Source: Druceiella hillmani (taxonomy: Eukaryota; Arthropoda; Insecta; Lepidoptera; Hepialidae). Taken from it: 64,000 nt of DNA. The translations under genes and the position numbers were made by a program. A model generated the notes under the pieces. It was given only the letters and a program-made list of their open reading frames with translations. It was not told where the DNA came from and searched no databases. Below, in pieces: positions 1-13,489 of this stretch; position 1 is the stretch's first letter; each line of letters opens with the position of its first letter. The DNA is taken from NCBI GenBank assembly GCA_039881145.1, contig JAYKKI010000009.1, forward strand, positions 15,040,501-15,104,500. The letters are read 5' to 3'.

Positions 1-3000
1 ACAACCACACAAGTGTGGTATTCTTTTATAGATAAAATTCTAATTGATTTTCTTTCAACCTTGTATTTGGTACTCTCTTCAAAACATTTCATTTTGTGTC
101 GTGGCTCCCAATATATGGAAATGACACATAGAAAATATTGTGCAAGTTATTAAACCTGGCATTCAATTCGTCCATTAATTTGTTTAAATAAATTTTTAAA
201 GAAATTTTTAAAATTTAAAATTTAAGTAACTTATAAGAAGAAATTATTTATTTTCTTTTTATTACCTGCTTTTCTGAAGCTGGTTGTATTTTTGGAAAAA
301 ATATTTCATTTTACAATTTTTAGTTGTTAATAATAGTATTAGTTTTTACACTGTAAATAACATTCAATTATATCCTTTCTTACAATATCGTACACTTACC
401 TTTTAAAAGCGGCGGACAAATACTAGTATTCAAATAATTTCTCCTCTCTAAAGTTGGTTATCAACAACACGCAGATACGAAGTGATATTAGTAGCGGCAA
501 GTATATTACTTCAGTCTTCTTTTGCCTGAGTGCAAGTTTTAATGCAGCACTAAATTTTATGAATGGTGCAGTCACAATTTTCAATATCTGATAATTGTAA
601 TGCTTTAATAATATTTGAAACCACTGTCACGTCTTATTAACACACATAATAGTACATAATACATTTTGTAGTAGCGTACCAGCAAACATGAAACAATGTA
701 ATATTTATAAAACATGAAAATACAATAAAGAACACCTTATGCAACGGGCAATTATTACGCATTGAATGAATAAAATGAAACAGAAAACATTATTTAACTA
801 TAAGCTTGATTTCATGTACACTAATTAGATACAAATCACTCGACAAGTCACAACCTATTGCATCAACACGCTGCTCACGACCTTGCGCGTTGAAAAAAAA
901 ATTAAAATAACTATGCCGACCATCCGTTATACATCCCCTACAAAATATGCAGAATCCAAACCAGAAGTGGATGTTTCAACTGTCGCGGAACTTCCGAAAC
1001 GGAGCTCTGTTACACTTCTAATGGCCACGCAGTGGATCTTAAGGAAAAATAATTTAAACTATTACCAACAACGGCTGCCTTTACCGGTCGTGAACCACAC
1101 AGCAACTTTTCAACCTTATCTTGAATAGTTAATTGAGTTGAAAGAACTTAAATCTCATCCTGGCATGAAACACCATCTTAAATAATTTAAAAATTCAGAA
1201 AAATTATTAGATCTGTCGGAATAACGCATGCATTTTAAGCAAGGAGAATTGCATATGACTAACTTTCCTCTTAATTCAGGAACATAAAATATTGCCAAAA
1301 AAATATTCATAGGTGTGTCACAAAAATATGACAGAATTCGAATTTTGAAAACGGGTTAAATTATTGAAAATGTTTTCTTTATAATAAAGATGTTTTGATT
1401 TCATTAATTTCTATAGTAGTAATTAGTTTTATTTTCAGGAAAAAATATCAATTACTTATAGTAAGTAATTGAAAACATTTAATGTGATAGACGGACGGAT
1501 AAGCTGAAGGATTATAAACGAAATCTAAAAAGTTAATATTCAAGTTATAAGATCACTCATGGTTAGGTCAAAGTTACTACTTCAAGAAAATGAGAAAAAC
1601 ATTAATGGAAAATATGCATGTTGAATTTTATCGAATAGAAACCTAAAAACCGAAAAAGTGAATTAAAAAAAATATTCGGATATTTGTCCGAATAGTATTT
1701 GAAAACTGTGCCGCGTTGTAAAAGAACGGTGTTATATTAACTGTCGCTTAAGCCTTATTTAAACTTGATGAGTACTAGTTTGTCGCTAACCAAACATATC
1801 GTAACCTATAAATACACAAATTCCCCCTTGGATGGATAACATCGGTTTGATAGATCTTTGAAAAGAACATCTGTGTGTCAATAAACATGTATCGGAGAAA
1901 CATAGAATTTTACGCCGACTTCGAAAAGTACTAGAAAGTAATCATAATTAATATCAATAGTTTATTATTCCCTTATACTGAATAAATTTATATTGCTCGC
2001 TTTAATATTCGAGTTAAAATGATAGCAAAAGTGAATGTTTTAACTCTCACTCTTTTTCAAATCTCTAGTTTGCGTTCAGAATATGATTGAGAAAAGTATG
2101 TATTAGGCTTTAATAATATATGATGATGAAAACTGATTTACGATATATAGAAGACATACTTATAGTCACAAGAACTAGCAACAGAGTTATATAAGGAACG
2201 TAATCAATCGTGCTTTAGTAAAATTCTTAATTGGTAATTAAAAATGAAAATGTAAAGCAGGTTGACAGTTCAATTTGCAAAATTAACGTAATTCCTTTTT
2301 TGTTATACTTAAAAAAAATTATTTTACCACTTAAGAAATTCATTATAGTTATTAAACTAACATAAAAATGGATAATTTTTTGAAAAAGAAATTATTATTT
2401 TTCTTTATCTAGAACTTTAAACAATATTTGGAAATTAATAACCAACTTGTCATTGATAGCACAACCGACATGAAATACACTTCAAGATAAAAAAGAAAAT
2501 CATTTCAATTGGTCTCGAAAAACTTCCCTTAGTATAACTTTTCATATTGATGAAAACTCTGTATGGTTTATAAAATATTAGCAAGAAATACTGGAAAACG
2601 TGATGTACTTGAGAAAACAACATAAAAAGTTCGGATTACCCCATTAAGAAATTTTTTAAATCATAAATAATTGTATAAATAATTTTAGATAAAAAATATC
2701 CTTCAGAGTAATATTCGACCTATCACGAACTATCATTATCAACGAAATGAGATGTGAAACACATTTCGTGCAAAATTATGGACGAAACTATCGGAGAGGT
2801 GTATCATATTCCAGTTTTTATTTCTCTAAAGTGGTTGTATGTTCACTAAAAAACGTCTTGCCTATAGAGAAATATAATAATGGTGTAACTAGATGGTTTA
2901 GATGGATGGATGGATTAATAAGAAGATTTAATGAAAAACTGATCACAGTAGTACACCTAAGCAAGCATGGTTTCAAAAACGATTTATTTATTACAAAAAT

Positions 3001-3647
3001 CAACTTCATAGTTATTTTGGGTAATAAAATTGTGGTCAATAGTTTAAACGCGCAAACATTTCAGAAAAGACATTTAAGCTACGACTAAAAAATTAACTAT
3101 TGACAAAAAATAAAATTGTAAAGATTGTTTAATCCTAACATTGTACGCGTAACGCTTTATTGTGTAATTGTATAATAATATGTAAAAACATTACACCTCC
3201 ATTTTCACCTAAACTTCCCCATTAAGGAAATCCTAGGAGCGAACGTTAAATTCAAACTCCGAAACGAGAATTTAAATTAATCAAAGACTTTTTGGAATGA
3301 TCAGCCCAAATAATACAGTTATCGATTAAATTATTAACGATCGTAAGCATGTTCTGTGGCAAACATCTCGACTCGCTTTAAAATTGTAAGTTATAAAGAG
3401 GTCAGTCAATTTATTGGTAAGTCCCGGAAGAGTGTCATCAAAGGATTTAGTGAAACATCTCATTACAGAAATTATCTTTAGACTGTTAAAATTTCCTATG
3501 AATAATAAATAGGGAATAAATGCTGCAAATGTTTTCTGCATTTATGCTTAAGTTTCCGAATTGTTACGGAAGGAAATAATTTGCAAAGTATAGAGATTAT
3601 AACTTCTTGTTTCTTTGTCTAGGTTAGATCACTAAATACTCGATGCT

Positions 3648-3650
<3 letters not shown>
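1..3650. other. AT-rich non-coding DNA, nothing recognised
   Basis: I see no gene or known repeat here. Two longer open stretches exist on the plus strand (883-1128 and 2747-3088, about 80 and 110 codons). Neither resembles a family I know, and both sit in sequence where such lengths arise by chance. The segment around 850-1130 is somewhat richer in G+C than its surroundings. Splice signals or codon bias supporting a gene were not found. Confidence 0.5.
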
Positions 3651-3714
<64 letters not shown>

Positions 3715-3724
3715 ACGTACGTAC
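3651..3724. repeat. (TA)n microsatellite running into (TG)n and ACGT repeats
   Basis: An uninterrupted AT run fills about 3651-3704. It is followed by a short GT run and then by ACGTACGTAC. It is a compound microsatellite, the first of six long TA arrays in the window. Confidence 0.98.
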
Positions 3725-6409
3725 ATATTTGTAAATGTGCATGTGCGTGTGGTGTTTGAACGCTTGTGTGTGCTTGGAGTACTTTTTAATTTAAAATTTA
3801 AATTATATTAGTAATTTTTCCTTGCTATATCAATAAAATATAAGAAAATAATATATTATTATTATTATCCCTTTTTATTATTAATTTTAAATAGATTCTC
3901 GATCTTTGGTCCTAAAGCCTCCTTTTGGTATAACCTTCTCCAATCATAGTTTTTCAAATTCTGGTAGTGTTATTTTCTTTTTTAGAAACGGGTCCTCAAT
4001 TTAAATGTATAAACTAAAGCAAGTCACTCATATATGTAATTTAATTTCAATAATTTTTTCATTCACAGTAGCATACCCAAAATTGATCTCGCGTGAATAT
4101 GTCAAAGTTTGATGATGAACTCTGAAAATGGATAAAGGGATTCCCCAACGGATGACAGTAGAGATACGGTGATTGGAGACGAAAGAAATTCGTTGATCGT
4201 TGATGAAACAACAACATCGCCAGCTGAACTAAGTTTAGATGATGGTGTGTTTTTCTATCCATATTACTCTTTAAATGGACAACAGAACGTATTTAAATAT
4301 TACGCAACATTTGTGCATCAAGCTAAGGCAGTGAATATTATTGTTAACCCTTTCAGTACTTAGGATTCTATTTGCCCAAATTTTCATATTACGGCTGAAT
4401 TAAAATCTTTAACAAGTCGCTGGAAATAATAAAATAGATTAATATTAAAAAAATAGAAAATCTACTCCGAAGACAAACTTTTTGTGAAGTAACTAACTCT
4501 TCGTACCCTAACTAAGTAATATAATAATAAACGTCAGCCGTGCCTTTTAAGTGTATCTTGATAACTATTAGTACGACTCATAAAAAGAATAAGATATTTA
4601 ATTTCATTGAAATTCTCAATTGTTAATTTTTGCTTCAACTAAGCATATTAGTTTTAGGTACCATTGAATAATTTTTTGAGCTGTTAAGAATCAACAGAAA
4701 ATGGTGGAACATTTGTTAATTATTTCAAAAATAAATAACAGCGAAGTCAAAACCGTAATATTTTTTATGCGCTATTCAAAAACTTCAGTGAATCCATTGT
4801 AACATGTACATCCTTATGATAAATTTATTAATAACCATTTATGTAATACTCATATATTTTTTTTCTTTTTAATGAGTAGAAATCAGGGAAATACAAAATA
4901 ACTGCCAAATATATAATTTCATTCGTAGTACAAATTATTTTATCATAAAGTAGTTTAAAACACAGTATACAAAAGTATGAAAAGGTGTTAATGCTATCAA
5001 GAAAAACGTATAGGGACAAGTTTTCATAAATATTAACCAACGGTACGTCATGGAAACAATGAATAATAGTCAAATCTAGGTGTAGACATTCTTGTAAAAG
5101 CTACGTGGCCTATTTTCATTTATTCGTGTATTTATGTTATACTGTGCTTTAAGGCAAGTAATAATTTGAAAGAAATAGTAGCTTTGATGATGTTTATTCT
5201 ACCTTATATTAATATTATTAATCGTTATGATCGATATAAATTTAAAAATTCTAATTCTGTTTTACTATTTTCAAGTATTGATACCACTATATGTATTTTG
5301 ACACTATATGTATTTTGTCTAAGAATTAATAAAGAACTTTCGTCTTTACAGAAATTTTTATGATTTTGGACAGCTACCACTAGAAAAGAAAGTACCAAGT
5401 TAAAATTTGGTAAGATATTTTTTAACTATTTAATACGTAGTTCGAGTTCTGCATCCTTACTAAGGCCAATTGGAAAATTTGGTGTAAAACTGAACTAATA
5501 AACATGGGACTCAAAGTAAAATTCGAATAAAAATATTTTTTCAAGGAAATTATAGGTAAAATGAGAAATAAATTATGTGGAAATGTTGCAAGTTTTAATC
5601 GTGTTTCCTTTGTAATTTTAAAATATTTTGCATTGAAAAGTCTGCAATATTATTTTAATGTACGTAATGCATATTCAATAATTATTTTAATTTATGCGAG
5701 ATCACTTTTTGCCGAAATTTAGAAAAAAATTAGAATTTTGAATATAATTTTAAGTCGTAATTAAAATAACGGATTGCAATACTTTCCTCTCTGCATTTTA
5801 CAGTTTCTAAATTTAATTTATGCTTCATAAACATCTATTTCAACGATCTTTATTTTTGGTAAATCCAAAAACGTGTTAATGTTAAGGACTGTTAAATGTA
5901 ATTAGTCAATGTATTAAACATAACAAAATTAAAGAAAAAAACAAACTTGCGCTTTTTAGTCGGTTAAAATGGTATTCACTTTCATTGCTAGGCTAACGTA
6001 TAGAATGACGAATTAACAAGAGAAGAATTGTGTGTAACCTAACAAAAATTCTGTCTAGGATTTTCGAATCGTCTTTCAATTAGTACTTCAAATAACTTGT
6101 AATAATTACGGTAGTTAAAAATAAAGCAGTAAATATCGAGACAGAGAACCTAAATAACTTTATGAGTCTTATTTAAATTCGATGGTTGAGATCATTTTAT
6201 AATAACCTACAAGGTTTTTTTTCCTCACGTCTCTCTCCTTACCCCATGTCCTAAATATTTTATCAAATGTGTGTTTTTTCAATATAAAATTCCAGAATTG
6301 GTACAAAATTTAATAGAAATTGTTAAATACCTTTTTTGGGTATCATAATGCTGACTAAACCCACTGTATCTAGATTTTGTTTTCATATCAAATAATTAAT
6401 ACCATTTAT
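3725..6409. other. AT-rich non-coding DNA, nothing recognised
   Basis: No family-level similarity seen in any frame that I followed. A 64-codon frame at 4169-4363 lacks recognisable motifs. There is a small direct duplication of ACTATATGTATTTTG near 5286-5317. Confidence 0.5.
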
Positions 6410-6872
6410 TGAGATCCATACCTCAAAAAGAAAAAAAAAGCCTTATAAGATCATTTCGTTACCCGTCTGTCTGTCTATCAAAGCCCTTCAACCCAGGAAC
6501 GCATGGAGGTGTCAAACGGTCTACGGTCCTTTGAAGCTGTTAAACAAGCTGGTGAATCAAAACAATCAAGAAAAACGAATAAATAAAAACCTATAAGGTT
6601 GACCTAGAATTATGAAATTTTAAAACAAACAAGGTCTCATAGCACATGTAAAGGAAGCCGAACACAAAATTTATAGTTATATCACATACGAATAAAATGT
6701 TTTAACGTGTGCCTGTAAAAGATATAGCAGACAACATAATTTCGCTCTAAAGATTAAACTTTTGTAAATAGTTTAATAGCAATATCATGTGCCATTAAAT
6801 ATTTATAAATGCTTAAATACGTACGGAACCCTAGTAGTGCGAATTTCACTTATGCTTGACTGATTTTTTATG
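6410..6872 (+). repeat. Dispersed AGGGTTCC-type repeat, copy 1
   Basis: This copy aligns by eye with 40325-40893 over most of its length. Shared blocks include the GTCTGTCTGTC run near 6464, AGGAACGCATGGAGG at 6495-6509, the AAGGTCTCA block near 6630 and TTTATAGTTATATCA near 6669. It ends with GGAACCCTAGTAGTGCGA near 6826. The sequence plan, with a GTTCC-type start, a subterminal GGAACCCT and a pyrimidine tail, matches a short non-autonomous repeat common in insect genomes. This copy lacks roughly 100 bp present in copy 2. Whether it is a SINE or a MITE cannot be decided from two decayed copies. Confidence 0.75.
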
Positions 6873-7862
6873 CACTCTATATTATACTAAGTAAAAAATT
6901 ACCATTCACAAATCAATTATTTCCCAAAAGTGTCTCACGATTTTGTTCTCGTAATTTATAATTTATTTTTCTACTAATGATTATAACTGACCACTTTCTA
7001 TTTTTGTCTGCTGGTTTCTTATGCTCTAAATATTTAATAGTTTAAGAGCATGCCAGAATTAACAAAAGAGAAAAAAATAGCTTTGCATTACCAAAATAAT
7101 ATCTAGGTTCAAACTAATTCATACTCTTCATGTGTACTCAGCATCGAAGCTTATCAGTTTTATAACTCAGTTTGTATCAGCATCCTACAATATCGTGGAT
7201 ATAGCTAGGAAAGGAAGGTCAAGAGTAATGAAGGGGGGAAAGTTTGATGCATTGGAGGGAGAGGGACATGAGAGGATGGACACAATATCGCTAACAGACA
7301 GAAGGTCAGAACGTCGCAAGTGGATCTTCAGTGTATATCTAGGGCCGTTGGTCGTTAATGTAATGTATTCCTTATATTATCTGGCTCGGTAGAGACATTT
7401 GTATTCGGTCATGAGTAGGTCTGCCAATTATTTCCTGCTTGTATTTTCTTTTTCACGTTTCGCGTAGCGGAAGCGTCCGACTACGAAAGTGTTTTTACAG
7501 TTTTTTTGTGAAGAGTGGCAATTTAGTATATCTAATTATTTATTAAGTGGTAGTGTCATCCGATTTGTCCGGATAAATTTTTATTTTTGAAGATTTAAAA
7601 AAGAAAACGACTTATATAATTGAATACTTTTCAAACCTCTTTTATAGTACTGTGACTACTCTAATTACCACTCAATCCTTTTAAAACAATTAATTTGTTA
7701 TTTCAATAATTTTATATATGTTAAAATCAGCTGAAATTTCCAATAATGGTTATTCAAGTTATAAGTATAGATTTTGGAAATTGAACTATTTGATATTTTT
7801 TACAATAATGAAATTTTTAAATTGAAAATGTAACAGAAAATTGGAAAGTGTGTAGTCTATAT
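6873..7862. other. No recognised gene; one unsupported open frame
   Basis: An 86-codon plus-strand frame from 7132 to 7392 is purine-rich in its middle (AAGGGGGGAAAG near 7230). It encodes no motif I can place. Its start codon has no supporting context and it may be chance. The rest is AT-rich and featureless. Confidence 0.4.
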
Positions 7863-7915
7863 TATCAAATTTGCTTGCTGGAAGTACGTTTGACTTCCAG
7901 TAAGCAAATTTAATA
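7863..7915. repeat. Inverted repeat (23-bp arms, 7-bp loop)
   Basis: The left arm 7863-7885 and right arm 7893-7915 are reverse complements with two mismatches, sharing AAATTTGCTT and CTGGAAGT blocks. It would fold into a stable hairpin. No flanking target duplication was recognised. Confidence 0.9.
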
Positions 7916-8789
7916 TTTCTTTCATTTTGTCGCCTTTGTTTAATGTAATTTGTAGTAGAGATTACGTTAAACACACAAATTTTTAACTCGTGTATTTATA
8001 ATTAAAATCGTGTACACGTGACAAATATGAAACTTCTTTGGCAATCTAAAGTTCAATTTATAAGAATGTAGTAAGGGGTTAAACGGCAGGGAGAGAGAGA
8101 AAAACAAAAACGTTGCGACCTTCAAAATTTTACTCTCATCGCAATCAAAGAGTTTATACCTTTAAAAACTTTTTCCTCACATTCTTTGGTTAATTTTTTT
8201 CTAAGAACCTAATTAAGCAAATGATCTTATTCTAATATGCGTAGAGATATACTTAAATATTTTATATTTAAACATTGTATAAAAGTTTGATTATTCTAGC
8301 TTGCAAAAGAAAAAATAGATACCTCTCCAAATAATACTGAGAGAAACATAAAAAATATACCGATTTTCCTTTACTTTGTATGAAAATACTATCAAGTTCT
8401 ATATATGAGCATAAATAAAGAACGTGAAACAAGAAATTTTGAGAAACCTTTCTCTTATATGTGTTATTATATTTTGAATATAAATTGTGTATAAATTATA
8501 AAAACTTTAAATTATTCACAAATCAAATAGTGAGATAGATCAGATAGTATTTCCGCGCACAGTATGAAGTTAAGTACTATCAGAGTGTGAGAGAAAGTTT
8601 AGGAAAAAAAAGATTTTCATTTCTCTTTGACTCTAAATATTATCAGTTACAACAGTAAAATCAAAACTTGAAAAATATTCCAATTCTTATTGAACTTGAA
8701 AATTGCTTTCATTATAAATTCAATTGCTAGCTCATAATCTTAAATATTTAATATACAAAACAACAGAAAAATTACCATTTACTTTTTTC
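7916..8789. other. AT-rich non-coding DNA, nothing recognised
   Basis: Only simple low-complexity sequence was seen, including a short GAGAGAGA run near 8091. No coding similarity was found. Confidence 0.5.
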
Positions 8790-9180
8790 ACTGCGCGTTT
8801 AGCGAGAACTACATTTTTTTCAGGTAGTCAGGTGCGTACTTCAACGCCTTTTACGCCAGTCGCCATTTAAACGAAAACAAAGACACAATTACCGCCCGCT
8901 AAACACAAAAACATTAAAGGAAGTTAAAATGTTAACTTAACTCTTTTGACAAGGTTTTTAAACTTGACAAAGCACTCCGCGCCGAATCCTCTCTCAAGAC
9001 TATTTCGGAATCCATTAAATAAAACTGCGCAAACGATAAATGGCACTTATCTTGCTTTATACTATGCCGGAAGTCAGATAAACTTTTCTTGCCGAAAAAA
9101 TGGACATGAAATATTCGAATAAGTCGTGCCCAGTATGCAAATGAGTTTAAAGGGAACGGTGAGGAAACTGGAATGGCTAT
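8790..9180. other. GC-richer block, possible regulatory or old repeat sequence
   Basis: Base composition rises clearly above the flanks, with CG dinucleotides (GCGCGTTTAGCG near 8793, CCGCGCCGAATCC near 8976). Frames are closed by stops, so coding is unlikely. A POU-type octamer ATGCAAAT lies at 9135-9142. This could be a conserved regulatory element or an older, less decayed insertion. Confidence 0.35.
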
Positions 9181-9685
9181 TTTACCCGTTAATTGAATAA
9201 GATGAAGTGAATATTTACAAAGTACCTTGTAAACCTTAATTGTATCCTTTTTCGCTGCACGTAATATGTACGTTTGAGATAAACAAAAGAAATTTTCGCA
9301 CCAAATTTAAAGGGGAAGTTTTGAAGTGATTAATTTTTCTCTTAAAATGCGAAAGAGAATTCCTTGTTTTTTGTTCTTTTTGTTTAATTTATTTGTATTT
9401 TGTTTGGATATTCATATATTCATTGCAAGTTTATACTACTTGCTAAATACCTTTTACAAAGAAGGTATCCTTCATCTTGATATTAACAAATTTGACATAA
9501 GCTATATTTTTCTTTCATGGTTTCCGCTTCGGAAAGTTATTGAAGGAAGGTGGTATTTTTTAAGCCACAAGTCGTTCAAAATACATAAAATTACATTCGG
9601 TAATAGCATTATTACTATTTTAATATAACTCACGAAATTGGCTAGCTAAATTCAGAATTAAAGCCACTTAGACGTAATAATTGTG
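9181..9685. other. AT-rich sequence upstream of the Jockey remnant
   Basis: A 100-codon frame at 9326-9628 is hydrophobic and rich in F, L and I, as expected for translated AT-rich DNA. I see no family resemblance. It may include undetectable 5' parts of the adjacent retrotransposon. Confidence 0.4.
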
Positions 9686-10637
9686 GTAGTGACCTACGTA
9701 AAATATTTACCCCAAACATTTCACTTACATAAAGTATATAAAATAATCCACCCTATCAATGCTTCATTTAGATTCCTATATATCCAAAAAGTTTGGAAGA
9801 TGGAAGCAGGGAAACAACAATGTGAAGAAGCGTTATGTAGACCCACATCTCTACTCCATGTAGAACTCATACCCAACCTCCACGACAAAACTTATACCGA
9901 CAAGACTAAAACAAATAACAGAAGAAGGAAAATTAGTCTCAACACAATACTTTAGAGGAGCGGGATTTAGATCAGGTTAATATCTACCATATATCAGTAA
10001 TATTCTTGGCCCGAATCACGACACCATTGCTACTTTTGCTGATGGCGCGGCAATTTTATCAATTAGAAACAATCACAAAGAGGCGGTACAAAACTATCTA
10101 CTTCTCTAGACTAAATCTACGATTGGGGCAAAAAGAACTGAAACATATTCCGCTCATATTGACTTCACAATCAAAAGTACCCTACATAACCGAGTTAGAA
10201 TAAGAAATGTTCAGATTTCATATGAATGTACAACGAAATATTTTGGTACCATACTTGATGCAAAAGCCTAGCCTGGACTTAAATACAAAAAAATGGCACT
10301 ATATATTAATAAAAAGATAAGTATCTTCTGATTCTAAAACCTGTGTAGAGTTTTGCATTCAATTTTGGGAAAGTTTGGACAAAAACAACAAACAAATAAT
10401 TTAGCGATTCAAGAAGATGTACTGAGGAAGGTCATAGATAGTCCTTGATACATTAGAGGCAGTAACATCCACAAAAAATTAAGCATTGATCCTATTAAAT
10501 AGATTATCACCAAACAAGCCAGTGACCATGAATAAAAGCTCCATCAACACATGAACGTCAAGACCCTCCACCTTCTTGACAATATGAACAAAATTGAGCA
10601 ATTTGATATTACTAAATCTTATGAGTTAGTGAAGTGA
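9686..10637 (+). pseudogene. Jockey-clade non-LTR retrotransposon, RT remnant with ORF2 C-terminus
   Basis: The encoded protein would have been the ORF2 reverse transcriptase that copies element RNA into the genome at a nicked target. Several frames together give the Jockey RT order. First comes a VWKMEAG-type motif (about 9795) and a degraded PISLL/KLFE region. Next is the catalytic box read as FADGAAIL (about 10034), where the family has FADD. Then follow TKYFGTILDA (KYLG..LD motif, about 10228), a basic segment, and the family C-terminus with HLLDNMNKIEQF and a TGA stop at 10635-10637. Sequence between about 9955 and 10005 jumps across the palm motifs, so an internal segment is missing. 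Stops and frame changes are frequent. The 5' half with ORF1 and endonuclease is absent. The clade is confident; the family name is not. Confidence 0.85.
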
Positions 10638-10939
10638 AATGAGTTCACAAAAAATAAAGTGTAGTGTAGTAGTGAACTTGGAAAATAGTGGCGAAAGAAA
10701 AGCGAAGAATTAACAAAAAATTAAGAACTAATACCAAGTAAGACATTATATTAAGGGACCCCATATCAAATTAAACTGAAATGTAAATAATGTAAGTTGA
10801 AAAAATTTAAAAGAAATTCACGAAGAATTAAATATGAAATTTCATCAAAACCTTTAAAAGCTTTTAAATTCAGTTTATGATGTAATATAGAAATCAAAGT
10901 CTAAGTTTCCGTAACTAAATTTTCGTAGAACACCTTTAC
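10638..10939. other. AT-rich 3' flank of the Jockey remnant
   Basis: This probably includes the decayed 3' UTR of the element. A GTAGTGTAGTAGTG run occurs near 10661. No clear poly(A) end or target duplication was seen. Confidence 0.4.
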
Positions 10940-10995
10940 ACAACATACACGCACGCACGCACACAAACACACACACACATATGTGTGTGTGTGTG

Positions 10996-11038
<43 letters not shown>
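10940..11038. repeat. Compound microsatellite (CA)n-(TG)n-(TA)n
   Basis: GCAC and CA repeats run directly into their complement, TG repeats, around a central ATAT at about 10979-10982. A (TA)n array follows. The CA/TG junction makes a self-complementary stretch of about 30 bp. Confidence 0.97.
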
Positions 11039-11039
<1 letters not shown>

Positions 11040-13489
11040 ATTTGAAAAAGGACTATAGTAGTATATTAATAAAAAAATGTTGAATAGATCTGAAACAATT
11101 TTCTTGAGAAGAGTGCAATTTAAGAGGCCTTTTGAAGGGATTATGTTACAATATATAAACGTTCAAAATATAAGCTCTGCTCAAATTTAAGCTGAAAACA
11201 AATTTAACGACGAATCGAAACACATATATCACGTGATCCTCACTCCTTAGTTCCTTTGTATGTATAAAATCAAACTTAATATTAAGTCGTTGCTCAAATT
11301 ATATTTCACAACTCGGTTTCACTATATGAAATATAAAGCCCTGCCTTTCACAAAGCTTCGTTACCTTGACTTCCGCTACCTTCGTTCATAATATAGCTCC
11401 ATATTTTCGCAGACAAACACAATATGATGAAAGTTTTTAAACATGTGAAAATGAACGTAATGGAAGTTATTAAAAATGTGAAATTCTCTCCCTGACGCAA
11501 TTCGCAATGAAGTAATAAGTATTCAGTTACATAAAGTTGTACAATAAAACATAAAATATAAAGAAGTTGATATTTGTATTGTGCGAGGGCGGACAGGTAA
11601 ATTGCCCGTTAAGAGAGGGGGAGGCACTTTATTCCTTTTTAAGCCACTGGCGCCATTTAATGTCGTCAATTTTGGAGGGAAGTTTTCTTTTGTATTCTTG
11701 AAAAATGTACATATTTCATTTTGTGTTTATTGTGGGCGCCTTTTACAACAAATCTCATTATGATCGCAGCAAAAACAACTCGTCGCCTAAACTCGGCATC
11801 GGATGGCCCCAAAGGGAATTTTTAATATTAGATTAACTTTATCGTACCAGATAAATTATTTTTCAAGTTTGATTGCGCATGACACAAGAACCTGAAATTC
11901 ATTGTATTGAATTGATTTAAAAACCTAACTAGACAGTAACATTTCAAATGTTTAAAAATTATTTCACAGAAAAGTAAAAATTACTATAACATTTTACCCG
12001 TGAAATGAAATAAGCGGAGTTAATGGTTCTCCCACTGATATATACTCATACTTTGAACATATATATTCTACTTTTATTGAATGATATATGTTAAAATGTT
12101 ATAATAGATCTTAAGGTACAAAAACTCAATTACAAAAATATAAATATTCTTCTAGATAAATAAAAAAAATCGCTATTCACCGAGGTTGTATTGTGGTACC
12201 ACAATTAAAAGCGGGGTAATTTTTAAATTATCGTTAATTATGAACTCTGGCATACGAAATAGTATGAACCACAGATTATAGTACTTTTTTGCATAATCCA
12301 CTATAATTGGTTACGTAGTGGATAATATCAACATATTATAGTGCAAAACACTGCCAGGGAGAGTTGTATCATTGTTAACTAATTTGTCGTAACGGTGTAA
12401 AAACATAGACAGGGCATTTTGCTTTGATATTGTATGCTTTTAACACGTGTATAAGCGAACATGTCCAGTGAACTCAACCAAGCTCAAGTAGTATTACATG
12501 AATCATACACGTAATCAGGAAAAGCGTTTTATTAACATAATATGGAAGGCGACATTTCAAAATGGAGGTCTTGGAAACGATTTGAAATTTATCCATCTTT
12601 GTATATTTTCTGTGAATTGTTTGATGCGAACGGAAATAATCATAGAGTTAAAAAGCACAAGACGTGAACCGTTTCATAGAAAATAAATAGGTAATAGTAA
12701 ATTCATTCCGTATAATTCTACAGAAAGTTATTTTTATGTTGTGGGTAGAAATAGAAAAACCCAAAGAAATTTTCTTAGTTCCAATCTCCCAATTTATCAT
12801 TTGAACTTTATCCAATAGTGCAATTATATGTAATGACCAGTCCAAATTTTTTTCAATATCCTTTAATGAAATATTGTCATTAATTTGTCTAAACGTGGAA
12901 AATGAAAGTACGAGACGTGGAAAATTAAAAGGAATTTAAACATAGGACGTAACTGAACATACAAAAAAGGCACAAAAAATTTAAAAAAACGTAAAATTTC
13001 TTCTCTAATTACGCTACCAATAAAAAGTTAGTGTGTTTTTAATTAGTTTAAGTACGCTAATTGTTATATTTATTCAATTTCTTCGTGTTTTTAGTAATAG
13101 TATTCAATTAGAACCGTACATTGTCAAAGTGTCTGGTTGGATAATTGTCTCATAATAATCTAGTCAAAGACAATATAAAATTACAGATATTATAAAAATA
13201 TTTTCATTTTTACTAAATGTTTTATTAATTAGAACGTAACGAAAAATGAAAAATATTGTAAGTAGAAAGGGACATGGTTTCATTTATACACGATTCGATT
13301 TGTTGTAACATAATTCGTCGCAAACAAAATATTTATATAAGGACTAATTCACCTAATTACTTAATTCCATTCCAAATATCGATCATGCAAAAGGAATTTA
13401 AGGAGATTCTTAACTACTTCATCAATCACTGGTACGTCTTAATGCAAACAAATCAAATACAAACCTTCTCAAATATTCCAAAAAAACGA
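11039..13489. other. Non-coding DNA with one GC-richer patch
   Basis: No gene or family similarity was recognised. A GC-richer patch at about 11575-11820 has a 60-codon frame from 11581 (GTG start) to 11763 without known motifs. A weak palindromic neighbourhood, ATAATCCACTA against TAGTGGATAATA, lies near 12293-12331. Confidence 0.45.

Noticed and set aside
883..1128. An 81-codon frame in slightly GC-richer sequence.
   Set aside because: It starts at a TTG, has no recognisable motif and no splice or promoter context.
7132..7392. An 86-codon frame with a purine-rich centre.
   Set aside because: No family resemblance or supporting signals; length is within chance expectation for a 64-kb window.
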